Positions 48,401 through 63,100 of a DNA stretch of 64,000 bases are shown here, in pieces (position 1 is the first letter of the stretch; each line of letters begins with the position of its first letter). The notes under the pieces are model-generated. The model had not been told where the DNA came from. It did not search any database and saw nothing but the letters and a program-made list of their open reading frames with translations. The stretch comes from Pteria penguin (taxonomy: Eukaryota; Mollusca; Bivalvia; Pterioida; Pteriidae), in NCBI GenBank assembly GCA_035048485.1, contig CM068592.1:31308001-31372000 (forward strand), read 5' to 3'. Both the position numbers and the translations under genes were made by a program.

Positions 48401-50900
48401 ATCAGACAGACACCGTCACCATATAAATCTGTATATCTGTGTTATACATCATACAGACACCGTCACCATATAAATCGGTATATCTGTGTTATACATCATA
48501 CAGACACCGTCACCATATAAATCTGTATATCTGTGTTATACATCATACAGACACCGTCAGCATATAAATCTGTATATCTGTGTTATACATCATACAGACA
48601 CCGTCACCATATAAATATGTATATCTGTGTTATACATCATACTGACACCTTCACCATATAAATCTGTATATCTGTGTTATGCATCATACATACACCATCA
48701 CCATATAAATTTGTATACCAGTATCTGTGTAATGCATCATACAGACACCGTCACCATATAAATCTGTATATCTGTGTAATGCATCATACAGACACCGTCA
48801 CCATATAAATCAATATATCTGTGTAATGCATCATACAGAGATCGTCACCATATAAATCTGTATATCTGTGTTATACATCATACAGACACCGTTACCATAT
48901 AAATCTGTATATCTGTTTTATTCACCATACAGTCACCGTCACCATATAAATCTGTATGTCTGTGTTATGCATGATACAGACACCGTCACCTTATAAATCT
49001 GTATATCTGTGTTATGCATCAGACAGACACCGTCACCATATAAATCTGTATATCTGTGTAATGCATCATACAGACACCGTCACCATATAAATCTGTATAT
49101 CTGTGTTATGCATCAGACAGACACCGTCACCATATAAATCTGTATATCTGTGTTATGCATCAGACAGACACCGTCACCATGTAAATCTGTATATCTGTGT
49201 TATGCATCAGACAGACACCGTCAGCATACAAGTCTGTATATCTGTGTTATGCATCAGACAGACACCGTCACCATATAAATCTGTATATCTGTGTTATGCA
49301 TCATACATACACCGTCACCATATAAATCTGTATATCTGTGTTATGCATCATACAGACACCGTCACCATATAAATCTGTATATCTGTGTTATGCATCATAC
49401 AGACACCGTCACCGTATAAATCTGTATATCTGTGTTATGCATCAGACAGACACCGTCACCATATAAATCTGAATATCTGTGTTATGCATCATACAGACAC
49501 CGTCACCATATAAATCTGTATATCTGTGTTATGCATCATACAGACACCGTCACCATATAAATCTGTATATCTGTGTTACACATCATACAGACACCCTCAC
49601 CATATAAATCTGTATATCTGTGTTATGCATCATACAGACACCGTCACCATATGAATCTGTATATCTGTGTTATACATCATACAGACACCTTCATCATATA
49701 AATCTGTATATCTGTGTTATGCATCATACATACACCATCACCATATAAATCTGTATACCAGTATCTGTGTAATGCATCATACAGACACCGTCACCATATA
49801 AATCTGTATATCTGTGTAATGCATCATACAGACACCGTCACCATATAAATCAATATATCTGTGTAATGCATCATACAGAGATCGTCACCATATAAATCTG
49901 TATATCTGTGTTATGCATCAGACAGACACCGTCACCATATAAATCTGTATATCTGTGATATGCATGATACAGACACCCTCACCATATAAATCTGTATATT
50001 TGTGTTATACATCATACAGACACCGTCACCATATAAATCTGTATATCTGTGTTATGCATGATACAGACACCGTCACCTTATAAATCTGTATATCTGTGTT
50101 ATGCATCATACAGACACCGTCACCATATAAATCTGTATATCTGTGTAATGCATCATACAGACACCGTCACGATATAAATCTGTATATCTGTGTTATGCAT
50201 CAGACAGACACCGTCACCATATAAATCTGTATATCTGTGTTATGCATCATACAGACACCGTCACCATATAAATCTGTATATCTGTGTTATACATCATACA
50301 GACACGGTCACCATATAAATCTGTATATCTGTGTTATGCATCATACATACACCGTCACCATATAAATCTGTATATCTGTGTTATGCATCATACAGACACC
50401 GTCACCATATAAATCTGTATATCTGTGTCGTGCATCATACAGACACCGTCACCATATAAATCTGTATATCTGTGTTATGCATCATACAGACACCGTCACC
50501 TTATAAATCTGTATATCTGTGTTATGCATCATACAGACACCGTCACCATATAAATCTGTATATCTGTGTAATGCATCATAGAGTCACCGTCACCATATAA
50601 ATCTGTATAACTGTGTTATACATTAGACAGACACCGTCACGATATAAGTCTGTATATCTGTGTTATGCATCATACATACACCCTCACCATATAAATCTGT
50701 ATATCTGTGTTATGCATCATACAGACACCGTCACCATATAAATCTGTATATCTGTGTTATACATCATACAGACACTTTCACCATATAAATCTGTATATTT
50801 GTGTTATGCATCATACATACACCGTCACCATATAAATCTGTATATCTGTGTTATACATCAGACAGACACCGTCACCGTATAAATCTGTATATCTGTGTTA
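45430..50900. repeat. 3,208-bp offset higher-order duplication in the satellite
   Basis: Variant markers between about 45430 and 47690 recur 3,208 bp later (about 48638-50900). Examples are the CCAGTA insertions at 45510/48718 and 46550/49758, and the TGTATAACTGTG variant near 47397/50605. The offset equals 68 units of 47 bp plus two 6-bp insertions. Confidence 0.7.
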
Positions 50901-53900
50901 TACATCATACAGACACCGTCACCATATAAATCTGTATATCTGTGTTATGCATCATACAGACACCGTCACCGTATAAATCTGCATATCTGTGTTATGCATC
51001 AGACAGACACCGTCACCATATAAATCTGTATATCTGTGTTATGCATCATACAGACACCGTCACCATATAAATCTGTATGTCTGTGTTATACATCATACAG
51101 ACACCGTCACCATATAAATCTGTATATCTGTGTTATACATCATACAGACACCGTCACCATATAAATTTTTATATCTGTGTTATACATCATACAGACACCG
51201 TCACCATATAAATCTGTATATCTCTGTTATACATCATACTGAAACCGTCACCATATAAATCTGTATATCTGTGTTATACATGATACAGACACCGTCACCA
51301 TATAAATCTGTATATCTGTGTTATACATCATACAGACACCGTCACCATATAAATCTGTATATCTGTGTTATGCATCATACAGACACCGTCACCATATAAA
51401 TCTGTATATCTGTGTTATGCATCATACATACACCGTCACCGTATAAATCTGTATATCTGTGTTATACATCATACAGACACCGTCAGTGTATAAATCTGTA
51501 TATCTGTGTTATGCATCATACAGACACCGTCACCATATAAATCTGTATATCTGTGTTATGCATCAGACAGACACCGTCACCATATAAATCTGTATATCTG
51601 TGTTATGCATCAGACAGACACCGTCACCATATAAATCTGTATATCTGTGTTATGCATCATACAGACACCGTCACCATATAAATCTGTGTATCTGTGTTAT
51701 GCATCAGACAGACACCGTCACCATATAAATCTGTATATGTGTGTTATACATCATACTGACACCGTCACTATATAAATCTGTATATCTGTGTTATGCTTCA
51801 GACAGACACTGTCACCATATAAATCTGTATATCTCTGTTATACATCATACTGAAACCGTCACCATATAAATCTGTATATCTGTGTTATACATGATACAGA
51901 CACCGTCACCATATAAATCTGTATATCTGTTTTATGCATCATACAGACACCGTCACGATATAAGTCTGTATATCTGTGTTATGCATCAGACAGACACCGT
52001 CACCATATAAATCTGTATATCTGTGTTATACATCATACAGACACCGTCACCATATAAATCGGTATATCTGTGTTATACATCATACAGACACCGTAACCAT
52101 ATAAATCTGTATATCTGTGTTATACATCATACAGACACCGTCACCATATAAATCTGTATATCTGTGTTATACATCATACATACACCGTCACCATATAAAT
52201 CTGTATATCTGTGTTATGCATCAGACAGACACCGTCACCATATAAATCTGTATATCTGTGTTATACATCATACAGACACCGTCACCATATAAATCTGTAT
52301 ATCTGTGTTATACATCATACAGACACCGTCACCATATAAATTTTTATATCCGTGTTATACATCATACAGACACCGTCACCATATAAATCTGTATATCTGT
52401 GTAATGCATCATACAGACACCGTCACCATATAAATCTGTATATCTGTGTTATACATCATACAGACACCGTCACTGTATAAATCTGTATATCTGTGTTATG
52501 CATCATACAGACACCGTCACCATATAAATCTGTATATCTGTGTTATGCATCATACAGACACCGTCACCATTTAAATCTGTATATCTGTGTTATGCATCAG
52601 ACAGACAACGTCACCATATAAATCTGTATATCTGTGTAATGCATCATACAGACACCGTCACCATATAAATCTGTATATCTGTGTTATGCATCAGACAGAC
52701 ACCGTCACCATATAAATCTGTATATCTGTGTTATGCATCATACAGTCACCGTCACCATATAAATCTGTATATCTGTGTTATACATCAGACAGACACCGTC
52801 ACCATATAAGTCTGTATATCTGTGTTATGCATCAGACAGACACCGTCACCATATAAATCTGTATATCTGTGTTATGCATCAGACAGACACCCTCACCATA
52901 TAAATCTGTATATCTGTATTATGCATCATACAGACACCGTCACCATATAAATCTGTATATCTGTGTTATGCATCAGGCAGACAGCGTCACCATATAAATC
53001 TGTATATCTGTGTTATGCATCATACATACACCGTCACCATATAAATCTGTATATCTGTGTTATGCATCAGACAGACACCGTCACCATATAAATCTGTATA
53101 TCTGTGTTATGCATCATACAGACACCGTCACCATATAAATCTGTATATCTGTGTTATGCATCAGACAGACACCGTCACCATATAAATCTGTATATCTGTG
53201 TTATGCATCATACAGTTACCGTCACCATATAAATCTGTATATCTGTGTTATACATCAGGCAGACACCGTCACCATATAAGTCTATATATCTGTGTTATGC
53301 ATCAGACAGACACCGTCACCATATAAATGTGTATATCTGTGTTATGCATCAGACAGACACCCTCACCATATAAATCTGTATATCTGTATTATGCATCATA
53401 CAGACACCGTCACCATATAAATCTGTATATCTGTGTTATACATCAGACAGACACCGTCACCATATAAGTCTATATATCTGTGTTATGCATCAGACAGACA
53501 CCGTCACCATATAAATGTGTATATATGTGTTATGCATCAGACGGACACCTTCACCGTATAAATCTGTATATCTGTGTTATGCATCAGAGAGACACCGTCA
53601 CCATATAAATCTGTATATCTGTGTTATGCATCATACAGACACCGTCACCATATAAATCTGTATATCTGTGTTATGCATCATACAGACACCGTCACCGTAT
53701 AAGTCTGTATATCTGTGTTATGCATCAGACAGACACCGTCAACGTATAAATCTGTATATCTGTGTTATGCATCAGACAGACACCGTCACCATATAAATCT
53801 GTATATTTGTGTTATGCATCAGACAGACACCGTCACCATATAAATCTGTATATCTGTGTTATGCATCAGACAGACACCCTCACCATATAAATCTGTATAT

Positions 53901-56900
53901 CTGTGTTATGAATCATACAGACACCGTCACCATTTAAATCTGTATATCTGTGTTATGCATCAGACAGACACCGTCACCATATAAATCTGTATATCTGTGT
54001 AATGCATCATACAGACACCGTCACCATATAAATCTGTATATCTGTGTTATGCATCAGACAGACACCGTCACCATATAAATCTGTATATCTGTGTTATGCA
54101 TCATACAGTCACCGTCACCATATAAATCTGTATATCTGTGTTATACATCAGACAGACACCGTCACCATATAAGTCTATATATCTGTGTTATGCATCAGAC
54201 AGACATCGTCACCATATAAATCTGTATATCTGTGTTATGCATCAGACAGACACCCTCACCATATTAATTTGTATATCTGTATTATGCATCATACAGACAC
54301 CGTCACCATATAAATCTGTATATCTGTGTTATGCATCAGGCAGACAGCGTCACCATATAAATCTGTATATCTGTGTTATGCATCATACATACACCGTCAC
54401 CATATAAATCTGTATATCTGTGTTATGCATCAGACAGACAACGTCACCATATAAATCTGTATATCTGTGTAATGCATCATACAGACACCGTCACCATATA
54501 AATCTGTATATCTGTGTTATGCATCAGACAGACACCGTCACCATATAAATCTGTATATCTGTGTTATGCATCATACAGTTACCGTCACCATATAAATCTG
54601 TATATCTGTGTTATACCTCAGACAGACACCGTCACCATATAAATCTGTATATCTGTGTTATGCATCAGACAGACACCGTCACCATATAAATCTGTATATC
54701 TGTGTTATGCATCATACAGTCACCGTCACCATATAAATCTGTATATCTGTGTTATACCTCAGACAGACACCGTCACCATATAAGTCTATATATCTGTGTT
54801 ATGCATCAGACAGACACCGTCACCATATAAATCTGTATATCTGTGTTATGCATCAGACAGACACCCTCACCATATAAATCTGTATATCTGTATTATGCAT
54901 CATACAGACACCGTCACCATATAAATCTGTATATCTGTGTTATGCATCAGGCAGACACCGTCACCATATAAATTTTTATATCCGTGTTATACATCATACA
55001 GACACCGTCACCATATAAATCTGTATATCTGTGTAATGCATCATACAGACACCGTCACCATATAAATCTGTATGTCTGTGTTATACATCATACAGACACC
55101 GTCACTGTATAAATCTGTATATCTGTGTTATGCATCATACAGACACCGTCACCATATAAATCTGTATATCTGTGTTATGCATCATACAGACACCGTCACC
55201 ATTTAAATCTGTATATCTGTGTTATGCATCAGACAGACAACGTCACCATATAAATCTGTATATCTGTGTTATGCATCATACAGACACCGTCACCATATAA
55301 ATCTGTATATCTGTGTTATGCATCAGACAGACACCGTCACCATATAAATCTGTATATCTGTGCTATGCATCATACAGTCACCGTCACCATATAAATCTGT
55401 ATATCTGTGTTATACATCAGACAGACACCGTCACCATATAAGTCTGTATATCTGTGTTATGCATCAGACAGACACCGTCACCATATAAATCTGTATATCT
55501 GTGTTATGCATCAGACAGACACCCTCACCATATAAATCTGTATATCTGTGTTATGCATCATACAGACACCGTCACCATATAAATCTGTATATCTGTGTTA
55601 TGCATCAGGCAGACAGCGTCACCATATAAATCTGTATATCTGTGTTATGCATCATACATACACCGTCACCATATAAATCTGTATATCTGTGTTATGCATC
55701 AGACAGACAACGTCACCATATAAATCTGTATATCTGTGTAATGCATCATACAGACACCGTCACCATATAAATCTGTATATCTGTGTTATGCATCAGACAG
55801 ACACCGTCACCATATAAATCTGTATATCTGTGTTATGCATCATACAGTTACCGTCACCATATAAATCTGTATATCTGTGTTATACATCAGACAGACACCG
55901 TCACCATATAAGTCTGTATATCTGTGTTATGCATCAGACAGACACCGTCACCATATAAATCTGTATATCTGTGTTATGCATCAGACAGACACCCTCACCA
56001 TATAAATCTGTATATCTGTGTTATGCATCATACAGACACCGTCACCATATAAATCTGTATATCTGTGTTATACATCAGACAGACACCGTCACCATATAAG
56101 TCTATATATCTGTGTTATGCATCAGACAGACACCGTCACCATATAAATCTGTATATCTGTGTTATGCATCAGACAGACACCGTCACCGTATAAATCTGTA
56201 TATCTGTGTTATGCATCAGACAGACACCGTCACCATATAAATCTGTATATCTGTGTTATGCATCATACAGACACCGTCACCATATAAATCTGTATATCTG
56301 TGTTATGCATCATACAGACACCGTCACCATATAAATCTGTATATCTGTGTTATGCATCAGACAGACACCGTCACCATATAAATCTGTATATCTGTGTTAT
56401 GCATCAGACAGACACCGTCACCATATAAATCTGTATATTTGTGTTATGCATCAGACAGACACCGTCACCATATAAATCTGTATATCTGTGTTATGCATCA
56501 GACAGACACCCTCACCATATAAATCTGTATATCTGTGTTATGCATCATACAGACACCGTCACCATATAAATCTGTATATCTGTGTTATGCATCAGACAGA
56601 CAACGTCACCATATAAATCTGTATATCTGTGTTATGCATCATACAGACACCGTCACCATATAAATCTGTATATCTGTGTTATGCATCAGACAGACACCGT
56701 CACCATATAAATCTGTATATCTGTGTTATGCATCATACAGTCACCGTCACCATATAAATCTGTATATCTGTGTTATACATCAGACAGACACCGTCACCAT
56801 ATAAGTCTGTATATCTGTGTTATGCATCAGACAGACACCGTCACCATATAAATCTGTATATCTGTGTTATGCATCAGACAGACACCCTCACCATATAAAT

Positions 56901-59900
56901 TTGTATATCTGTTTTATGCATCATACAGACACCGTCACCATATAAATCTGTATATCTGTGTTATGCATCAGGCAGACAGCGTCACCATATAAATCTGTAT
57001 ATCTGTGTTATGCATCATACATACACCGTCACCATATAAATCTGTATATCTGTGTTATGCATCAGACAGACAACGTCACCATATAAATCTGTATATCTGT
57101 GTAATGCATCATACAGACACCGTCACCATATAAATCTGTATATCTGTGTTATGCATCAGACAGACACCGTCACCATATAAATCTGTATATCTGTGTTATG
57201 CATCATACAGACACCGTCACCATATAAATCTGTATATCTGTGTTATGCATCAGACAGACACCGTCACCATATAAGTCTGTATATCTGTGTTATGCATCAT
57301 ACAGACACCGTCACCATATAAATCTGTATATCTGTGTTATGCATCAGACAGACACCGTCACCATATAAATCTGTATATCTGTGTTATGCATCATACAGAC
57401 ACCGTCACCATATAAATCTGTATATCTGTGTTATGCATCAGGCAGACAGCGTCACCATATAAATCTGTATATCTGTGTTATGCATCATACATACACCGTC
57501 ACCATATAAATCTGTATATCTGTGTTATGCATCAGACAGACACCGTCACCATATAAATCTGTATATCTGTGTTATACATCAGACAGACACCGTCACCATA
57601 TAAATCTGTATATCTGTGTTATGCATCATACAGACACCGTCACCATATAAATCTGTATATCTGTGTTATGCATCAGACAGACACCGTCACCGTATAAATC
57701 TGTATATCTGTGTTATGCATCAGAGAGACACCGTCACCATATAAATCTGTATATCTGTGTTATGCATCATACAGACACCGTCACCATATAAATCTGTATA
57801 TCTGTGTTATGCATCATACAGACACCGTCACCATATAAATCTGTATATCTGTGTTATGCATCAGACAGACACCGTCACCGTATATATTTGTGTATCTGTG
57901 TTATGCATCAGACAGACACCGTCACCATATAAATCTGTATATCTGTGTTATGCATCATACAGACACCGTCACCATATAAATCTGTATATCTGTGTTATTC
58001 ATCAGACAGACATCGTCACCATATAAATCTGTATATCTGTGTTATGCATCATACAGACACCGTCACCATATAAATCTGTATATCTGTGTTATGCATCAGA
58101 CAGACACCGTCACCATATAAATCTGTATATCTGTGTTATACATCAGACAGACACCGTCACCATATAAATCTGTATATCTGTGTTATGCATCATACAGACA
58201 CCGTCACCATATAAATCTGTATATCTGTGTTATGCATCAGACAGACACCGTCACCATATAAATCTGTATATCTGTGTTATGCATCAGAGAGACACCGTCA
58301 CCATATAAATCTGTATATCTGTGTTATGCATCATACAGACACCGTCACCATATAAATCTGTATATCTGTGTTATGCATCAGACAGACACCGTCACCATAT
58401 AAATCTGTATATCTGTGTTATGCATCAGACAGACACCGTCACCATATAAATCTGTATATCTGTGTTATGCATCAGACAGACACCGTCACCATATAAATCT
58501 GTATATCTGTGTTATGCATCAGACAGACACCGTCACCATATAAATCTGTATATCTGTGTTATGCATCAGACAGACACCGTCACCATATAAATCTGTATAT
58601 CTGTGTTATGCATCATACAGACACCGTCACCATATAAATCTGTATATCTGTGTTATACATCATAAAGACACCGTCACCATATAAATCTGTATATCTGTGT
58701 TATACATCATACTGACACCGTCACGATATAAATCTGTATATCTGTGTTATACATCATACAGACACCGTCACTATATAAATCTGTATATCTGTGTTATGCA
58801 TCATACAGCCGTCGTCACCGTATAAATCTGTATATCTGTGTTATGCATCATACAGAATCCGTCACCATATAAATCTGTATATCTGTGTTATGCATCATAC
58901 AGACACCGTCAAGATATAAGTCTGTATATCTGTGTTATGCATCAGACAGACACCGTCACCATATAAATCTGTATATCTGTGTTATACATCATATAGACAC
59001 CGTCACCATATAAATCGGTATATCTGTGTTATACATGATACAGACACCGTCACCATATAAATCTGTATATCTGTTTTATGCATCATACAGACACCGTCAC
59101 CATATAAATCTGTATATCTGTGTTATGCATCAGACAGACACCGTCACCATATAAATCTGTATATCTGTGTTATACATCATACAGACACCGTCACCATATA
59201 AATCTGTATATCTGTGTTATGCATCATACAGACACCGTCACCATATAAATCTGTATATCTGTGTTATACATCATACAGACACCGTCACCATATAAATCTG
59301 TATATCTGTGTTATACATCATACATACACCGTCACCATATAAATCTGTATATCTGTGTTATACATCAGACAGACACCGTCACCATATAAATCTGTATATC
59401 TGTGTTATACATCATACAGACACCGTCACCATATAAATCTGTATATCTGTGTTATACATCATACAGACACCGTCACCATATAAATCTTTATATCTGTGTT
59501 ATGCATCATACAGACACCGTCACCATATAAATCTGTATATCTGTGTTATGCATCATACAGACACCGTCACCATATAAATCTGTATATCTGTGTTATACAT
59601 CATACAGACACCGTCACCATATAAATCTGTATATCTGTGTTATGCATCATACAGACACCGTCACCATATAAATCTGTATATCTGTGTTATGCATCATACA
59701 GACACCGTCACCATTTAAATCTGTATATCTGTGTTATGCATCAGACAGACACCGTCACCATATAAATCTGTATATCTGTGTTATGCATCATACAGACACC
59801 GTCACCATATAAATCTGTATATCTGTGTTATGCATCAGACAGACACCGTCACCATATAAATCTGTATATCTGTGTTATGCATCAGACAGACACCGTCACC

Positions 59901-60124
59901 ATATAAATCTGTATATCTGTGTTATGCATCAGACAGACACCGTCACCATATAAATCTGTATATCTGTGTTATGCATCATACAGACACCGTCACCATATAA
60001 ATCTGTATATCTGTGTTATGCATCAGACAGACACCGTCACCATATAAATCTGTATATCTGTGTTATACATCATACAGACACCGTCACCATATAAATCTGT
60101 ATATCTGTGTTATGCATCATACAG

Positions 60125-60165
60125 ACACCGTCACTATACATACACCGTCACCAAATAAATCTGTA
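60125..60165. repeat. Partial satellite unit (junction)
   Basis: A complete unit is interrupted by a 17-bp partial unit (CACTATACATACACCGTCAC), breaking the 47-bp register. The same 17 bp explains the non-integral offset between the ACGGACACCTTC variants at 53541 and 62018. Confidence 0.6.
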
Positions 60166-63100
60166 TATCTGTGTTATGAATCATACAGAATCCGTCACCA
60201 TATAAATCTGTATATCTGTGTTATACATCATACAGACACCGTCACCATATAAATCTGTATATCTGCGTTATGCATCAGACAGACACCGTCACCATATAAA
60301 TCTGTATATCTGTGTTATACATCATACAGACACCGTCACCATATAAATCTGTATATCTGTGTTATGCATGATACAGACACCGTCACCATATAAATCTGTA
60401 TATCTGTGTTATGCATCATACAGACACCGTCACCATAGAAATCTGTGTATCTGTGTTATGCATCAGACAGACACCGTCACCATATAAATCTGTATATCTG
60501 TGTTATACATCATACAGACACTGTCACCATTTAAATCTGTATATCTGTGTTATACATCATACTGACACCGTCACCATATAAATCTGTATATCTGTGTTAT
60601 GCATCAGGCAGACACCGTCACCATATAAATCTGTATATCTGTGTTATGCATCATACATACACCGTCACCATATAAATCTGTATATCTGTGTTATACATCA
60701 GACAGACACCGTCACCATATAAATCTGTATATCTGTGTTATGCATCATACAGACACCGTCACCATATAAATCTGTATATCTGTGTTATACATCATACAGA
60801 CACCGTCACCATATAAATTTGTATATCTGTGTTATGCATCATACAGACACCGTCACCATATAAATCTGTATATCTGTGTAATGCATCATACAGACACCGT
60901 CACCATATAAATCTGTATATCTGTGTTATACATCATACAGACACCGTCACCATATAAATCTGTATATCTGTGTTATGCATCATACAGACACCGTCACCAT
61001 ATAAATCTGTATATCTGTGTTATGCATCATACAGACACCGTCACCATATAAATCTGTATATCTGTGTTATGCATCAGACAGACACCGTCACCATATAAAT
61101 CTGTATATCTGTGTTATGCATCATACAGACACCGTCACCATATAAATCTGTATATCTGTGTTATGCATCAGACAGACACCGTCACCATATAAATCTGTAT
61201 ATCTGTGTTATGCATCATACAGTCACCGTCACCATATAAATCTGTATATCTGTGTTATACATCAGACAGACACCGTCACCATATAAGTCTGTATATCTGT
61301 GTTATGCATCAGACAGACACCGTCACCATATAAATCTGTATATCTGTGTTATGCATCATACATACACCGTCACCATATAAATCTGTATATCTGTGTTATG
61401 CATCATACAGACACCGTCACCATATAAATCTGTCTATCTGTGTTATGCATCAGACAGACACCGTCACCATATCAATCTCTATATCTGTGTTATGCATCAT
61501 ACATACACCGTCACCATATAAATCTGTATATCTGTGTTATGCATCATACAGACACCGTCACCATATAAATCTGTATATCTGTGTTATGCATCATACAGAC
61601 ACCGTCACCATATAAATCTGTCTATCTGTGTTATGCATCAGACAGACACCGTCACCATATCAATCTCTATATCTGTGTTATGCATCATACAGACACCGTC
61701 ACCATATAAATCTGTATATCTGTGTTATACATCAGACAGACACCGTCACCATATAAATCTGTATATCTGTGTTATGCATCAGACAGACACCGTCACCATA
61801 TAAATCTGTATATCTGTGTTATGCATCAGACAGACACCCTCACCATATAAATCTGTATATCTGTGTTATGCATCATACAGACACCGTCACCATATAAATC
61901 TGTATATCTGTGTTATGCATCAGACAGACACCGTCACCATATAAGTCTGTATATCTGTGTTATGCATCAGACAGACACCGTCACCATATAAATGTGTATA
62001 TATGTGTTATGCATCAGACGGACACCTTCACCGTATAAATCTGTATATCTGTGTTATGCATCAGAGAGACACCGTCACCATATAAATCTGTATATCTGTG
62101 TTATGCATCATACAGACACCGTCACCATATAAATCTGTATATCTGTGTTATGCATCATACAGACACCGTCACCATATAAGTCTGTATATCTGTGTTATGC
62201 ATCAGACAGACACCGTCACCGTATAAATCTGTATATCTGTGTTATGCATCAGACAGACACCGTCACCATATAAATCTGTATATCTGTGTTATGCATCAGA
62301 CAGACACCGTCACCATATAAATCTGTATATCTGTGTTATGCATCAGACAGACACCGTCACCATATAAATCTGTATATCTGTGTTATGCATCATACAGACA
62401 CCGTCACCATTTAAATCTGTATATCTGTGTTATGCATCAGACAGACAACGTCACCATATAAATCTGTATATCTGTGTTATGCATCATACAGACACCGTCA
62501 CCATATAAATCTGTATATCTGTGTTATGCATCAGACAGACACCGTCACCATATAAATCTGTATATCTGTGTTATGCATCATACAGTCACCGTCACCATAT
62601 AAATCTGTATATCTGTGTTATACATCAGACAGACACCGTCACCATATAAGTCTGTATATCTGTGTTATGCATCAGACAGACACCGTCACCATATAAATCT
62701 GTATATCTGTGTTATGCATCATACAGACACCGTCACCATATAAATCTGTATATCTGTGTTATGCATCATACAGACACCGTCACCATATAAATCTGTATAT
62801 CTGTGTTATGCATCAGACAGACACCGTCACCATATAAATCTGTATATCTGTGTTATGCATCATACATACACCGTCACCATATAAATCTGTATATCTGTGT
62901 TATGCATCAGACAGACACCGTCACCATATAAATCTGTATATCTGTGTAATGCATCATACAGACACCGTCACCATATAAATCTGTATATCTGTGTTATGCA
63001 TCAGACAGACACCGTCACCATATAAATCTGTATATCTGTGTTATGCATCATACAGTTACCGTCACCATATAAATCTGTATATCTGTGTTATACCTCAGAC

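Noticed and set aside
34790..61803. Many 79-91-codon open frames with MLCIRQTPSPYKSVYLC-like repeats
   Set aside because: They are a by-product of the 47-bp satellite, which cycles through three frames every 141 bp and closes at ATATAA. There is no independent coding evidence.
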